64,000 bases of DNA from Nitrosomonadales bacterium (GCA_016721605.1 JADKHS010000009.1:31090-95089), one strand, 5' to 3'; positions 18,632 through 29,303 are shown, numbered from the stretch's first letter. The notes: generated from the letters alone by a model not told the origin. Numbers and translations are program-made.

Positions 18632-19111
18632 TTACATTAGAGTCTTCTGAATATGCCGTAACAAACCGTCTGATGCATCCTCCACCATATCAAGTACACG
18701 CTCGAAACCGTCTACTTCACCATAATATGGATCGGGAACTTCACGCTCATCATGTCGGCTCGCATATTCCAAGAACAATCCCAAACGGCCCCGCTCCCTC
18801 ACCGGGCATAAACGTTGCAGAATGCCAAGATTGGCATCGTCCATCGCCAGCACATAATCAAAACGATTAAAATCAGCAACCTCAACCTGTCGCCCACGCA
18901 GCATACTCATGTCGTATCCGCGCTGTAACGCAGCACGCTGAGTTCGCGGATCCGGCGGATTACCAACATGATAATCATGCGTGCCTACCGAATCAATCAG
19001 GATATGCTGTGCTAACCCCGCTTCCTCAACGCGTGCGCGAAACACCGCTTCAGCGGTGGGTGATCGACAAATATTTCCCATACAGCAAAATAAAACGCTA
19101 ACTTTTTTCAA
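18632..19111 (-). CDS. Low-molecular-weight protein-tyrosine phosphatase
   Basis: These small cytosolic enzymes dephosphorylate tyrosine, commonly on exopolysaccharide tyrosine kinases. The P-loop CCMGNICRSPTAE near residues 9-21 has the C-X5-R active site. The general acid Asp is in VPDPYYG near the C-terminus. The length of 159 residues is normal. It is convergent with rne and upstream of nothing related to polysaccharide in this window, so the substrate is unknown. Confidence 0.9.
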   Translation of the reverse strand: MKKVSVLFCCMGNICRSPTAEAVFRARVEEAGLAQHILIDSVGTHDYHVGNPPDPRTQRAALQRGYDMSMLRGRQVEVADFNRFDYVLAMDDANLGILQRLCPVRERGRLGLFLEYASRHDEREVPDPYYGEVDGFERVLDMVEDASDGLLRHIQKTLM

Positions 19112-19172
19112 TTATTCTACTCATTACAATAAAAAACGTATTGTAATGTATCAGAAATTCAAATTCTCTAAC

Positions 19173-21194
19173 TTAAAGCGGGGACATAAATACACTCTCC
19201 CGCAACTTCTTCAATTGATCGCGCAATTCACTGGCGCGCTCAAATTCGAGATTTTTCGCTGCTTGCAGCATTTCTTTTTCCAGCCGTTTAATTTCCTTGG
19301 CAAGGTCACGTTCACCCATCGCCAAGTATTTTTCCTGATCTTGCTCTATTTTCAGTTGCTTGCGCGCAGCATCTGGCTCATAGCTGCCCTCAATAATGTC
19401 CTTGATGCGCTTCTGCACACCTTGGGGAGTAATGCCATGCAGTTCATTGTGCAACAGCTGCTTATTCCGCCTGCGCTCGGTTTCGTCGATAGCGCGGCGC
19501 ATCGAATTGGTAACTTTATCAGCGTAGAGTATTGCGCTGCCGTTAATATGGCGCGCAGCGCGGCCTATGGTTTGAATGAGCGCACGCTCCGAACGCAAAA
19601 AACCTTCCTTGTCAGCATCAAGTATCGCTACCAGCGACACCTCGGGAATGTCCAACCCCTCGCGCAGCAAATTAATACCGACTAGCACGTCAAACATGCC
19701 CAAACGCAGATCACGAATGATTTCCACCCGCTCAACGGTCTCAATATCTGAATGCAGGTAACGCACTTTAATACCGTGCTCGGAAAAATATTCGGTCAAA
19801 TCTTCTGACATGCGCTTGGTCAGTGTGGTGACCAACACTCGCTCGCCCTTAGCCGTTCTCAGATTAACCTCAGACATTAAATCATCCACCTGATGTGTGG
19901 CCGGGCGCACTTCAATTTGAGGATCAACCAATCCGGTTGGACGCACCAATTGTTCCACCACTTGCCCGGTATGTTCTGCCTCAAAAACAGCCGGTGTAGC
20001 AGAAACAAATATAGATTGACGCATTACGCGTTCAAACTCATCAAAGCGTAACGGACGGTTATCCAGAGCGGATGGCATTCGGAAACCGTAGTTGACAAGA
20101 TTTTCCTTGCGCGCCCGATCACCTTTGTACATACCACCGATCTGCGGGATGGTCACGTGGCTTTCGTCTATAAACATCAGCGCATCGGGCGGTAGATAAT
20201 CAATCAGCGTAGGGGGTGGTTCACCCGCCTTGCGTCCAGACAAATGGCGCGAATAATTTTCGATGCCTTTACAAAAACCGATTTCGTTCAGCATTTCCAG
20301 ATCGTGGCGGGTACGCTGTTCGATACGCTGCGCTTCCACCAATTTATGCTCGCGCTGAAAGAAATCTATGCGTTCAGCCAACTCAACCTTGATGGTTTCT
20401 ATGGCTTGTAATGTGGTGCTGCGCGGCGTGACGTAATGACTGGACGGGTACACGGTAAAACGCGGCACGCGATTAATGATGTGGCCGGTAAGTGGATCAA
20501 ATAACGACAAGCTTTCCACTTCATCGTCAAACATCGTCAGTCGCAATGCATGTTCGCTATTTTCTGCCGGAAAGATGTCGATTACATCGCCGCGCACCCG
20601 AAAATGCCCATGTGAAAAATCTACATCGTTACGCTCATACTGCATCTCTGTGAGACGCTTAATTGCGTCCTGCCGTACTAATTTCTCGTGCTCACGCAGG
20701 TGTAGAATCATGCCGTGATAATCTACCGGATCGCCGATACCATAGATTGCCGAGACGGTGGCCACAATCACCACGTCCTGTCGCTCCAGCAGGGATTTGG
20801 TAGCCGACAAGCGCATCTGCTCGATCTGCTCATTTATGCTGGAATCTTTCTCAATAAACATATCACGTGACGGAACATATGCCTCTGGCTGGTAGTAATC
20901 GTAATAGGAAACGAAATATTCCACTGCATTCCCAGGAAAAAAATCCCGCATTTCAGAATACAGTTGTGCCGCCAATGTCTTATTTGGCGCCATGATAATG
21001 GCCGGTCGCCCCAATTGGGCGACAACGTTCGCCATAGTGAATGTTTTACCGGAGCCCGTCACACCAAGCAGCGTTTGAAAAGCTAGCCCCTCATTGACTC
21101 CCTCGACCAATTGTGCAATCGCAGTAGGCTGATCACCCGCTGGTTCAAAAGGCTGATGCAAAAAATAGGGGCTATTGGGAAAAGTCTTAATCAC
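19173..21194 (-). CDS. uvrB: Excinuclease ABC subunit B
   Basis: UvrB receives damaged DNA from UvrA and recruits UvrC for dual incision in nucleotide excision repair. Walker A is GVTGSGKTFT. The damage-probing beta-hairpin SYYDYYQPEAYVP, the DESH box (FIDESHVTIPQIGGMY), the QTIGRAARH motif VI and a C-terminal UVR domain (LEKEMLQAAKNLEFERASEL) are all present. The length is 673 residues. The start codon is GTG at 21194; no better ATG lies nearby. It is divergent from the aminotransferase gene. Confidence 0.96.
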   Translation of the reverse strand: MIKTFPNSPYFLHQPFEPAGDQPTAIAQLVEGVNEGLAFQTLLGVTGSGKTFTMANVVAQLGRPAIIMAPNKTLAAQLYSEMRDFFPGNAVEYFVSYYDYYQPEAYVPSRDMFIEKDSSINEQIEQMRLSATKSLLERQDVVIVATVSAIYGIGDPVDYHGMILHLREHEKLVRQDAIKRLTEMQYERNDVDFSHGHFRVRGDVIDIFPAENSEHALRLTMFDDEVESLSLFDPLTGHIINRVPRFTVYPSSHYVTPRSTTLQAIETIKVELAERIDFFQREHKLVEAQRIEQRTRHDLEMLNEIGFCKGIENYSRHLSGRKAGEPPPTLIDYLPPDALMFIDESHVTIPQIGGMYKGDRARKENLVNYGFRMPSALDNRPLRFDEFERVMRQSIFVSATPAVFEAEHTGQVVEQLVRPTGLVDPQIEVRPATHQVDDLMSEVNLRTAKGERVLVTTLTKRMSEDLTEYFSEHGIKVRYLHSDIETVERVEIIRDLRLGMFDVLVGINLLREGLDIPEVSLVAILDADKEGFLRSERALIQTIGRAARHINGSAILYADKVTNSMRRAIDETERRRNKQLLHNELHGITPQGVQKRIKDIIEGSYEPDAARKQLKIEQDQEKYLAMGERDLAKEIKRLEKEMLQAAKNLEFERASELRDQLKKLRESVFMSPL

Positions 21195-21271
21195 GGTATA
21201 ATTTCAGTCAAATTTAAATTAAAAATTTTAAACTACGGGACAGTTTACTCTGAACCCATAAGGATACAATC

Positions 21272-22465
21272 TTGGAACTATCGAAGCGCGTACAAGCAAT
21301 CAAACCCTCCCCTACTCTCGCCGTTACCGCGCGAGCTTCTAAATTAAAGGCAGAAGGGAAGGATATTATCGGATTGGGAGCAGGCGAACCCGATTTCGAT
21401 ACTCCGCAACATATCAAGGATTCGGCTATAGCCGCGATCAACAAGGGTTTCACCAAATACACCGCAGTGGGTGGTACACCCTCTCTGAAGCAGGCTATTA
21501 TCGCCAAGTTCAAACGCGACAATGGGCTGGATTACACTGCAAAACAGATTCTGGTTTCCTGCGGCGGCAAGCAAAGTTTTTTCAACTTAGTACTTGCTGT
21601 AATCAATCCCGGCGATGAGGTAATTATCCCGGCACCTTATTGGGTATCTTATCCGGATATCGTGATTATCGCAGAGGGCAAGCCAGTAATCGTGCAGACA
21701 GGCATCGAACAAAATTTCAAAATGAGCGCTGCACAATTAGCCGCGGCTATCACAACCAAAACAAAAATAGTGGTAATCAATAGTCCAAGCAACCCATCCG
21801 GCGCAGTTTACTGCCTGGAAGAGTTACAAGCTTTGGGTGAAGTGTTGCGCAAATATCCTCAGATACTGATAGCCACCGATGATATGTATGAGCACATTGC
21901 GTTGCGTGACGAAAAATTCGTCAACATTCTGAATGCCTGCCCCGATCTTTATTCACGCACTATGGTTCTGAATGGCGTGTCCAAATCTTATGCAATGACA
22001 GGCTGGCGGATCGGTTATGCCGCAGGGCCAGAGCACATCATCACGGCAATGGAGAATGTGCAATCACAAAGCACCTCCAATCCCACTTCGATTTCCCAAG
22101 TAGCTGCGGAGGCAGCCTTGAACGGGGATCAGGGCTGCATTGCGCCTATGCTAAAAGCATTCCGCGAGCGACATCTATTCGTAGTGGATGCACTGAACAA
22201 AATTCCCGGTGTCAAATGCATAATGAGCGGAGGGGCTTTCTATGCTTTCCCCGACGTGCGTCCAGTTATTACAGCTTTGTACCAGAAAAGCATTATCAAA
22301 GAAGCTACCGACGTAGCGTTATCCGAATACCTGTTGGAGCAGGCTGGTGTGGCCATAGTGCCTGGCTCGGCGTTCGGCAGTGAAGGCTACATTCGTCTGT
22401 CTTTCGCCACTTCAATGGAAAATTTGAAGAATGCGATTAGCCGAATCTCCAAGGCATTTTCATAA
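21272..22465 (+). CDS. aspC: Aspartate aminotransferase, class I (subgroup Ib type)
   Basis: This PLP enzyme interconverts aspartate/2-oxoglutarate and oxaloacetate/glutamate. Motifs are GLGAGEPDFDTP near the N-terminus, INSPSNPSGAVY, the TDDMYEH Asp that contacts the pyridine nitrogen, and the PLP lysine in SKSYAMTGWRIGYAAGP. The C-terminal substrate Arg is in GYIRLSFATS. The length is 397 residues. The start is TTG at 21272, with AAGGA seven bases before it. A prephenate or other aromatic substrate cannot be excluded from sequence alone, so the symbol is given with moderate confidence. Confidence 0.85.
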   Translation: MELSKRVQAIKPSPTLAVTARASKLKAEGKDIIGLGAGEPDFDTPQHIKDSAIAAINKGFTKYTAVGGTPSLKQAIIAKFKRDNGLDYTAKQILVSCGGKQSFFNLVLAVINPGDEVIIPAPYWVSYPDIVIIAEGKPVIVQTGIEQNFKMSAAQLAAAITTKTKIVVINSPSNPSGAVYCLEELQALGEVLRKYPQILIATDDMYEHIALRDEKFVNILNACPDLYSRTMVLNGVSKSYAMTGWRIGYAAGPEHIITAMENVQSQSTSNPTSISQVAAEAALNGDQGCIAPMLKAFRERHLFVVDALNKIPGVKCIMSGGAFYAFPDVRPVITALYQKSIIKEATDVALSEYLLEQAGVAIVPGSAFGSEGYIRLSFATSMENLKNAISRISKAFS

Positions 22466-22501
22466 TTCCATTTTTGTTTCATTCCTCGCAAATGCTGCCA
22501 A

Positions 22502-25500
22502 TTAACGCTTCGTGCCCCACACTGGTTCCGTAAGAGTACCGGACAATACCAGCGGCACGCTGCCTAAGTCAGCGCGTATTTTTAAATCGACATTTAACCG
22601 TCCTGATAATTGCTTGTTCTCTGAAATGTCGACATAGCCATTTGCACTCATTACACCAGCTGAAATTTTGATCTGACGCAGGTGCTTTTTGTTGTTATCT
22701 ATCTGTAGCACGCCACTTAATTCGTCAAAATGTGTACGACCATTGGACGCAACCTTGCGGGTGGGCATGCGTGAAGTTTCTACCATATCAATGGTATTGA
22801 TAAGCCCCTTCTTTACCAAGAATTTGCCATCCAGATGCGGGGCTTTAGCCAGTAAAGGAAGTTTCTCCCCACGCAGAATAAAATTGGCGTCACCGTCCAT
22901 TTCACCAGCAATGCCGAATTGCGGCAACGCATCATGCAGTTGCATAGTTTTCACATTCACAAGCCCCTGCATTTGCCAGCCCTTCAGCCAAGTCAGGTGC
23001 GCACTGCCTGTCAGCATGCCACCGTACAAATTCCCATCGATTTCATGGAACTTGATTTCGCCTACGCCCAACTCGCCTTTCACGGTCAACTCGTTGAACA
23101 AAATATCCGGCAACAGCGGCACGTAACCTTTCTTAATAGCCAATGCGATTTGCCAGCGAGACTGCTGCGGCAGCAACTCTATGCTAATTTTGCCATCCTC
23201 GCTTTTCAATATCGCCTTAGCGAAATGTCTCTGTCCATCAAAATCCACCACGCCATTTACAGACGGCAGACTAAGTCCATCGTCACTGACACGTACACGC
23301 TGCAACACCATGCGCGCTACTGGGTAATGAGTGTCCCCGCCTGCTGTCTGTAGCCACAACAATGCCTTATCGAAAGGCTCAGCATTCAGTATAAGATCGT
23401 TGATTTCCAAATTGTGAATCGCTTTAATCTCGCTTAATAATGCAGAAAAATTGAAATTCAGCACAACACTGCTCGCTTTTAACTCCTGGCTACCACCCAT
23501 GGATACATCTTCCAACTCCAGTTTCGGCTGGGGAAGCAATGTCACGTGCAAATGGCCGACATGTACCGGTTGCTGCAATTGAGCGGACAATTTCTGCTCG
23601 ATTTGCGCGACATAACCCTGCATCGGCAAAACATAAGGCAGCAAAACGGCCAATAAAAATAGCAGCACAATCAAGCTAGCCGTTATCTTGCCCCACGGCA
23701 ACGGCTTGCTGCGTGTTATGGCGACATGCTGAACAGCCTTAATTTCTGGCACTTGAGCGGCCTGCTGTGCCTTAACTGCCGCTGCCGCTTCCGTTTTTGC
23801 CTTGGCCACGGTCTGTACCGCTTCTTGTGCAACTCTATTTTTTTCCGCATCCTTCTCAACCTTGATGCGCACCGCAGCTTCGTCACGTGCCTTCGCTTCC
23901 GCTTTTTCTTTGGTCAGCGTAGCTAAATGTTCCGCCTTGACTTTTATCGTTTTCTGCTCTTCTTCGATGGATGTTACTTCAGCTTCGGCACGCATCTTAG
24001 CGTCCATTTCCATTTTTACTCTGGCCTGCGCAGCTTCCTGTTCCACCTTGACTCTTACCGCTTCTTGCTCTGCTTTGAGGCGCAAAGCTTCAGCTTCAGA
24101 CCGAGCCTTGACTAAAGCTCCCGCTTCCTCTTTTGCCTTAACTAGCGCAGCTTCCAATTCCGCTCTGATTTTTCTGTTTCTTGTTCTGCCTTGAGGCGAG
24201 CCGTTTCAGCTTCCGCTTTTGCCCTAGCCAATACAGCTTCCTGTTCCGCCCTGGCTTTTACCGTTTCTTGTTCTACCCTGAGACGGGATGCTTCAGCATC
24301 AGCATGCGCCCTGGCTTCCGCTTCCATTTTTACTCTGGCCTGCGCAGCTTCTTGTTCCACCTTGACTCTTGCCGCTTCTTGCTCTGCTTTGAGGCGCACA
24401 GCTTCAGCTTCAGACCGAGCCTTGACTAAAGCTCCCGCTTCCTCTTTTGCCTTAACTAGCGCAGCTTCAATTCCGCTCTGATTTTTCTGTTTCTTGTTCT
24501 GCCTTGAGGCGAGCCGTTTCAGCTTCCGCTTTTGCCCTAGCCAATACAGCTTCCTGTTCCGCCCTGGCTTTACCGTTTCTTGTTCTACCCTGGAGACGGG
24601 GATGCTTCAACATCAGCATGCGCCCTGGCTTCCGCTTCCATTTTTACTCTGGCCTGCGCAGCTCTTGTTCCACCTTGACTCTTGCCGCTTCTTGCTCTGC
24701 TTTGAGGCGCACAGCTTCAGCTTCAGACCGAGCCTTGACTAAAGCTCCCGCTTCCTCTTTTGCCTTAACTAGCGCAGCTTCCAATTCCGCTCTGATTTTT
24801 TCTGTTTCTTGTTCTGCCTTGAGGCGAGCCGTTTCAGCTTCCGCTTTTGCCCTAGCCAATACAGCTTCCTGTTCCGCCCTGGCTTTTACCGTTTCTTGTT
24901 CTACCCTGAGACGGGATGCTTCAGCATCAGCATGCGCCCTGGCTTCCGCTTCCATTTTTACTCTGGCCTGCGCAGCTTCTTGTTCCACCTTGACTCTTGC
25001 CGCTTCTTGCTCTGCTTTGAGGCGCACAGCTTCAGCTTCAGACCGAGCCTTGACTAAAGCTCCCGCTTCCTCTTTTGCCTTAACTAGCGCAGCTTCCAAT
25101 TCCGCTCTGATTTTTTCTGTTTCTTGTTCTGCCTTGAGGCGAGCCGTTTCAGCTTCCGCTTTTGCCCTAGCCAATACAGCTTCCTGTTCCGCCCTGGCTT
25201 TTACCGTTTCTTGTTCTACCCTGAGACGGGATGCTTCAGCATCAGCATGCGCCCTGGCTTCCGCTTCCATTTTTACTCTGGCCTGCGCAGCTTCTTGTTC
25301 CACCTTGACTCTTGCCGCTTCTTGCTCTGCTTTAAGACGAGCCGTTTCAGCTTCCGCTTTTGCCCTAGCCAATGCAGCTTCCTGTTCCGCCCTGATTCTT
25401 ATCGCTTCCTGCTCTGCTCTGAGGCGCACAGCTTCCGCTTTTACCTGTGCAACCTCTCGTTCAGCTACACTCCTAATACCGATAGGATCCTGCCTTTCCT

Positions 25501-25819
25501 CCCGATTTTCAAACTTGGGAGAAGATACAACACTCCTTTGAATAGGCATTCGGGGAATCGCCATCTTAACAACGCTATTTACCTTATCTTTATCTTGAAT
25601 GAAGCCACCATCAATCAGCTCTTGTAGCATATCGTCAAGTGATTCACGTAAGCTAGGCGCAGCCCGTTTCATCAACTCTTTCACCGTGGACTTATTATCG
25701 ATCAAACCCAAGGCACGCTTAATATCGCTGGATAAATGATTGGTTATCCTTTTGCTTTCGTCCTCACCTTTGCTGGTTTTGATAAATATAATTTTTATAT
25801 CCATACCAACCCGTTGCAC
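22502..25819 (-). CDS. Large protein: N-terminal domain, repeated Ala/Glu-rich coil, membrane helix and AsmA-like domain (frameshifted in repeats)
   Basis: Reading from 25819, an N-terminal domain of about 90 residues (IKRALGLIDNKSTVKELMKR, LDDMLQELIDGGFIQ) resembles small winged-helix modules. A coil several hundred residues long follows, made of units such as RLKAEQEAARVKVEQEAAQ, coded by 315-bp DNA repeats. Then a single membrane helix (ITASLIVLLFLLAVLLPYV) is followed by about 370 residues of AsmA-type sequence: VHVGHLHVTLLPQPKLELED early, then a DALPQFGIAGEMDGDANF-type block. Positive charges before the helix predict the coil is cytoplasmic and the AsmA part periplasmic. At least five single-base indels break the frame between 24169 and 24665 where repeat copies differ. 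AsmA proteins act in envelope lipid traffic; the role here is unknown. Confidence 0.75.
23990..25332 (-). repeat. 315-bp tandem repeat inside the AsmA-like gene
   Basis: The landmark TTGAGGCGAGCCGTTTCAGC occurs at 24191, 24504, 24819 and 25134, giving spacings of 313, 315 and 315. A partial unit lies before the first and the last diverges near 25332. Each unit codes for 105 residues. The two intact copies are almost identical, so copy number may vary by slippage or recombination. Confidence 0.92.
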
Positions 25820-25928
25820 CTGAATTATTTAAATTTTCGTTATTTAATTTTCACAACAACTAACCACATAAAAACACCTATCTATTGACTGAAAAGCAGA
25901 CAGCCAGTAGTATGGCGGCCTTATCAAT

Positions 25929-26004
25929 TCCCTGATAGCTCAGTTGGTAGAGCGACGGACTGTTAATCCGCAGGTCCCTGGTTCGAGTCCAGGTCGGGGA
26001 GCCA
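25929..26004 (+). tRNA. tRNA-Asn (GTT)
   Basis: A 76-base cloverleaf including an encoded CCA. The acceptor stem is TCCCTGA with TCGGGGA, the D-loop is AGCTCAGTTGGTAGAGC, the anticodon GTT is at 25962-25964 in CTGTTAA, and the T-arm is CTGGTTCGAGTCCAG. It decodes AAC/AAU. Confidence 0.97.
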
Positions 26005-26009
26005 AATAT

Positions 26010-26038
26010 AAAGCCTTGCTGCGATGCAGGGCTTTTTT
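26010..26038 (+). terminator. Intrinsic terminator of tRNA-Asn
   Basis: AAAGCCTTGC and GCAGGGCTTT pair across a short loop and are followed by a T run (26032-26037). Confidence 0.75.
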
Positions 26039-26209
26039 ATTGTTTGAATCAATGGCCTGTGTAAGGGGTGCTTTGGATTTCCCGTAACCATCCGATAACG
26101 TGTTCGATAGCACGTCAGTAAATTGCCTTAGCTACTTATTATTATCGGCATCTTTGATCTTTAGTTAAGGGGGAAATTGACTAGGCGAGACTGTAGTGGT
26201 CTAAGGCGG

Positions 26210-27310
26210 ATTCAACTCTGAAGTGCAACTTTTGTAAGTGAATTTAGGTGGCGCGAGTTCAAGTTTGAAGTGCAACGCCTGACTTGAAGAATACCTGACT
26301 GGGTGTTTTGTACTCAAGCCTTTTTCTGGGTCGGTTGTTCAATCTGAACATTGCCATATCAATCTCCTGCTGCGTAATGGTGGTGAAGTCCCGGTTTTTT
26401 GGGAAGGGCTGCCGTATCAATCCATTCGTGTTTTCGTTAGTGCCTCGCTCCCATGACGAGTACGGGTGCGCGAAATAGAAATCTGCTTTCAGTCTTTTAG
26501 CAATTTCTTCGTGTCCGGCGAACTCGCGCCCGTTGTCTGAAGTAATGGTGTGAACCTTTTTCCGATACGGCTTCAGTAGCGCGATCATTGCCTGGCTGAC
26601 TGCTTGAGCTGTCTTTCGCTCAACCTTGTGTATCAGCGTGAATCTCGTCTTGCGTTCAACAATGCTTACGATAACTTGCTTGTGGTTCTTGCCGATGACG
26701 GTGTCAGCCTCCCAGTCGCCAATCCGACTGCGGGTCTCAACGATAGCTGGACAATCCTCAATGGAGAGGCGGTTCGGAATCGTGCCTCGCCGGTCGATCT
26801 TGCCGTAACGCTTCTTGCGTTGCTTCTGGCAGCGCAGATTCTTCCATAACAAACCACCAGCACGCTTGTCGGCATAAACACGCTGATACACCGTTTCCAG
26901 GCTGATGGCAGCATGCCCACTAATTTGCTCCGGACTCCATTGCTCCAACAGCCTCTCTTGGGCGAATTGCCAGGTGGCATCATCTATCGTCCGTGCATTC
27001 ATTGAGCGCCGTCCTATTGCCATGCTGTGTGCCTGTTTCGGTCGATAGCTGAGCCGCCCACAGTTACGCGCTAACTCTCTGCTGATAGTTGATCACTTCG
27101 TTTCAACACGTGCGCTATCTCGCGTTGCTTGTGCCCCGCTTTCATTAAGGCATAAATCTGGTATCGTTCTTCTCGGGGAGAGCGCAGCGGGGGGCGCAGC
27201 CTGTGTGTAGTTCATTTGTGTAATTTCGACTGGCTGGTCAAAGGCATGGATGCTGCCGCATCCCGCCCACCTGACCTGCGTTATTCAAAATTGCACTTCA
27301 TCCTAAAATT
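26210..27310 (-). mobile_element. IS30-family insertion sequence, damaged
   Basis: The element carries a minus-strand transposase gene flanked by imperfect inverted ends: ATTCAACTCTGAAGTGCAAC at about 26210 and, inverted, GGATGAAGTGCAATTTTG at about 27300. A GAAGTGCAA core is shared, and a second internal copy of it lies at 26265-26273. It lies about 200 bases downstream of tRNA-Asn. The exact ends and the target duplication were not resolved. Confidence 0.7.
26259..27215 (-). pseudogene. IS30-family transposase with a frameshift near the N-terminus
   Basis: The N-terminal HTH part begins MNYTQAAPPAALSPREERYQ and runs to VLKRS, then the frame shifts near 27095. In the next frame STISRELARNCGRLSYRPKQ continues the normal IS30 sequence into MAIGRRSMNART. 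The DDE core is intact: GDWEADTVIGK (first Asp), TITSDNGREFAGH (second Asp) and YSSWERGTNENTNGLIRQ (Glu). RPRKRLEYKTPSQVF closes the protein. Only the HTH/core connection is broken, so this copy was lost recently or suffers from a sequence error. Confidence 0.8.
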
Positions 27311-27404
27311 CGCCCATTAACTGTACATACGTTGTCAGTCATAACAATAGCTCAACTAAAATTTGCTACACTACACACTTCATGCATAAGTATGGAGATA
27401 CACA

Positions 27405-27668
27405 ATGTTCAATTCAAAATTCTTCGATGAAATTTCCACCAAAGTAAGCAAAGCGGTGGCTAATAGCCCGGCAAAAGATGTTGAGAAAAATGCCCGTGCC
27501 TTACTGGCGCAAGGTTTTACCAAACTGGATCTGGTGACACGCGAAGAGTTCGATGTACAAACCCAACTGTTATCACACACAATAGAAAAATTAACGGCAC
27601 TGGAGGCACGGGTCGCCGCCCTTGAAGCACAAGCAAACCCTAAAGAAGCACCAGCAACCCCTCAATAA
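27405..27668 (+). CDS. ubiK: Ubiquinone biosynthesis accessory factor UbiK (BMFP-domain protein)
   Basis: UbiK helps assemble the soluble Ubi complex for ubiquinone synthesis. The protein is 87 residues: an amphipathic N-terminal helix (FDEISTKVSKAVAN), then the typical DVEKNARALLAQGFTKLDLVTREEFDVQ and a C-terminal coiled coil (LEARVAALEAQ). This matches the YqiC/BMFP family. GGAG precedes the ATG. Its stop directly abuts the comM start; ispB, another quinone-pathway gene, lies about 1.7 kb downstream. Confidence 0.85.
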   Translation: MFNSKFFDEISTKVSKAVANSPAKDVEKNARALLAQGFTKLDLVTREEFDVQTQLLSHTIEKLTALEARVAALEAQANPKEAPATPQ

Positions 27669-29165
27669 ATGAGCCTCGCGGTTTTATATAGCCGCGCTCT
27701 CTCCGGCATGGATGCCGCGCTGGTCACTGTCGAGGTGCATCTCGCCAATGGCCTGCCCAGCTTTACCATTGTCGGCCTGCCGGAAACCGAAGTGAAAGAA
27801 AGCAAGGATCGAGTCCGTGCGGCCTTGCTGACTTGCCAGTTTGAATTTCCCAGCCGCCGCATCACGGTTAATCTCGCGCCTGCCGACCTGCCTAAGGAAA
27901 GCGGACGTTTTGATTTACCCATCGCGCTTGGTATTCTCGCCGCATCTGGGCAGATACCCTCAAACCACCTTGCCGAATATGAGTTTGCCGGTGAACTGGC
28001 GCTTACCGGGGAGCTACGCCCGATACGCGGTGCGCTTGCAATGACCTATCACGCAGCCTCCAACGGGCGGGCATTTATTCTTCCTGAAATAAATGCGGTC
28101 GAAGCGGCGCTGGTAGAAGATGCGGCAGTATATCCAGCACAATCTTTGTTGCAGGTGGCGGCACATTTGTCTGGTCGCGTTTCACTCACCCGTCAAGTCG
28201 CCAGTGCACAGCCTGTTATGCCGGACTATCCGGACATGCGCGAGGTGAAGGGTCAAGGACAAGCCAAGCGCGCGCTTGAGATTGCCGCCGCTGGCGGGCA
28301 TAGCGTGCTGATGAGCGGCCCGCCCGGCACCGGCAAATCAATGCTGGCGGCGCGTTTCCCCGGCATCCTGCCGCAAATGACTGAAGCTGAAGCGTTGGAA
28401 AGCGCAGCCATGCAATCGTTAGGCGGCATGTTTGATGTAAGCCGCTGGAAAGCAAGACCGTACCGATCACCGCATCACACCGCATCAGCGGTAGCTATGG
28501 TCGGCGGCGGCAGCAATCCGCGTCCCGGTGAAATCTCTATCGCAATGCACGGCGTGCTGTTCCTTGATGAATTGCCGGAATTCGAGCGACATGTACTGGA
28601 AGTGCTGCGCGAGCCGCTGGAGAATGGACGAATCACCATCTCGCGCGCTGCGCGCCGCGCCGATTTCCGCGCGCAATTTCAGTTACTGGCTGCAATGAAC
28701 CCCTGCCCATGTGGTTATCTTGGCCATTACAACGGCAAGTGCCATTGCACCCCCGATCAAATCGCGCGCTATCGCGGCAAAATTTCTGGTCCGCTGTTAG
28801 ATCGCATAGACATTCAGATCGAAGTTCCCGCAGTGCCACAGGAAACCTTGCTCAAACAGGCTGATGGAGAAACAAATAGCGCTATTCAAGCGCGTGTGAA
28901 CGTAGCGCGGCAACGTGCATTAGCCCGCCAGAACAAACCGAATGCACAACTTACGGTAAGCGAGATTGACGCTCTCTGTGCGCCCGATGCACAAGGTGCA
29001 GCTCTATTGCAGCTAGCCATCAGCCGCCTGAATTTATCTGCTCGCGCTTATCACCGCATACTCAAAGTGGCGCGCACTGTTGCCGATCTGGCAGGCAGCG
29101 AGAATATCCTTGCTTCCCACATCGCCGAGGCTGTTCAGTATCGCAGGATGGGCAGACAAGGATAG
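27669..29165 (+). CDS. comM: ComM/YifB-family Mg-chelatase-like ATPase
   Basis: ComM is a hexameric AAA+ helicase that aids branch migration during natural transformation. The N-terminal Lon-like domain has VEVHLANGLPSFTIVGLPE and ESKDRVRAAL. Walker A is MSGPPGTGKSML, Walker B is GVLFLDELPEF, and a zinc-type cluster MNPCPCGYLGH is followed by the C-terminal lid with SARAYHRILKVARTVADL. The length is 498 residues. The ATG follows the ubiK stop with no gap, so the two are cotranscribed. Confidence 0.93.
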   Translation: MSLAVLYSRALSGMDAALVTVEVHLANGLPSFTIVGLPETEVKESKDRVRAALLTCQFEFPSRRITVNLAPADLPKESGRFDLPIALGILAASGQIPSNHLAEYEFAGELALTGELRPIRGALAMTYHAASNGRAFILPEINAVEAALVEDAAVYPAQSLLQVAAHLSGRVSLTRQVASAQPVMPDYPDMREVKGQGQAKRALEIAAAGGHSVLMSGPPGTGKSMLAARFPGILPQMTEAEALESAAMQSLGGMFDVSRWKARPYRSPHHTASAVAMVGGGSNPRPGEISIAMHGVLFLDELPEFERHVLEVLREPLENGRITISRAARRADFRAQFQLLAAMNPCPCGYLGHYNGKCHCTPDQIARYRGKISGPLLDRIDIQIEVPAVPQETLLKQADGETNSAIQARVNVARQRALARQNKPNAQLTVSEIDALCAPDAQGAALLQLAISRLNLSARAYHRILKVARTVADLAGSENILASHIAEAVQYRRMGRQG

Positions 29166-29303
29166 TTGGGAACAGCAGATCTATACCTCAAACCTCATTT
29201 TGACCAGTATAAGCACCATCAAATGGAGTTCGCAATGAGTTTCCCATAGTGCAATTCTGGCACATGATTTCATGCAAAAATGCTTCCGCAAAATCATGTT
29301 TGC

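Noticed and set aside
24191..25541. Long plus-strand reading frames rich in Ser, Ala and Cys across the repeat region
   Set aside because: They are antisense shadows of the 315-bp repeats; the minus-strand coil reads into recognisable N- and C-terminal domains.
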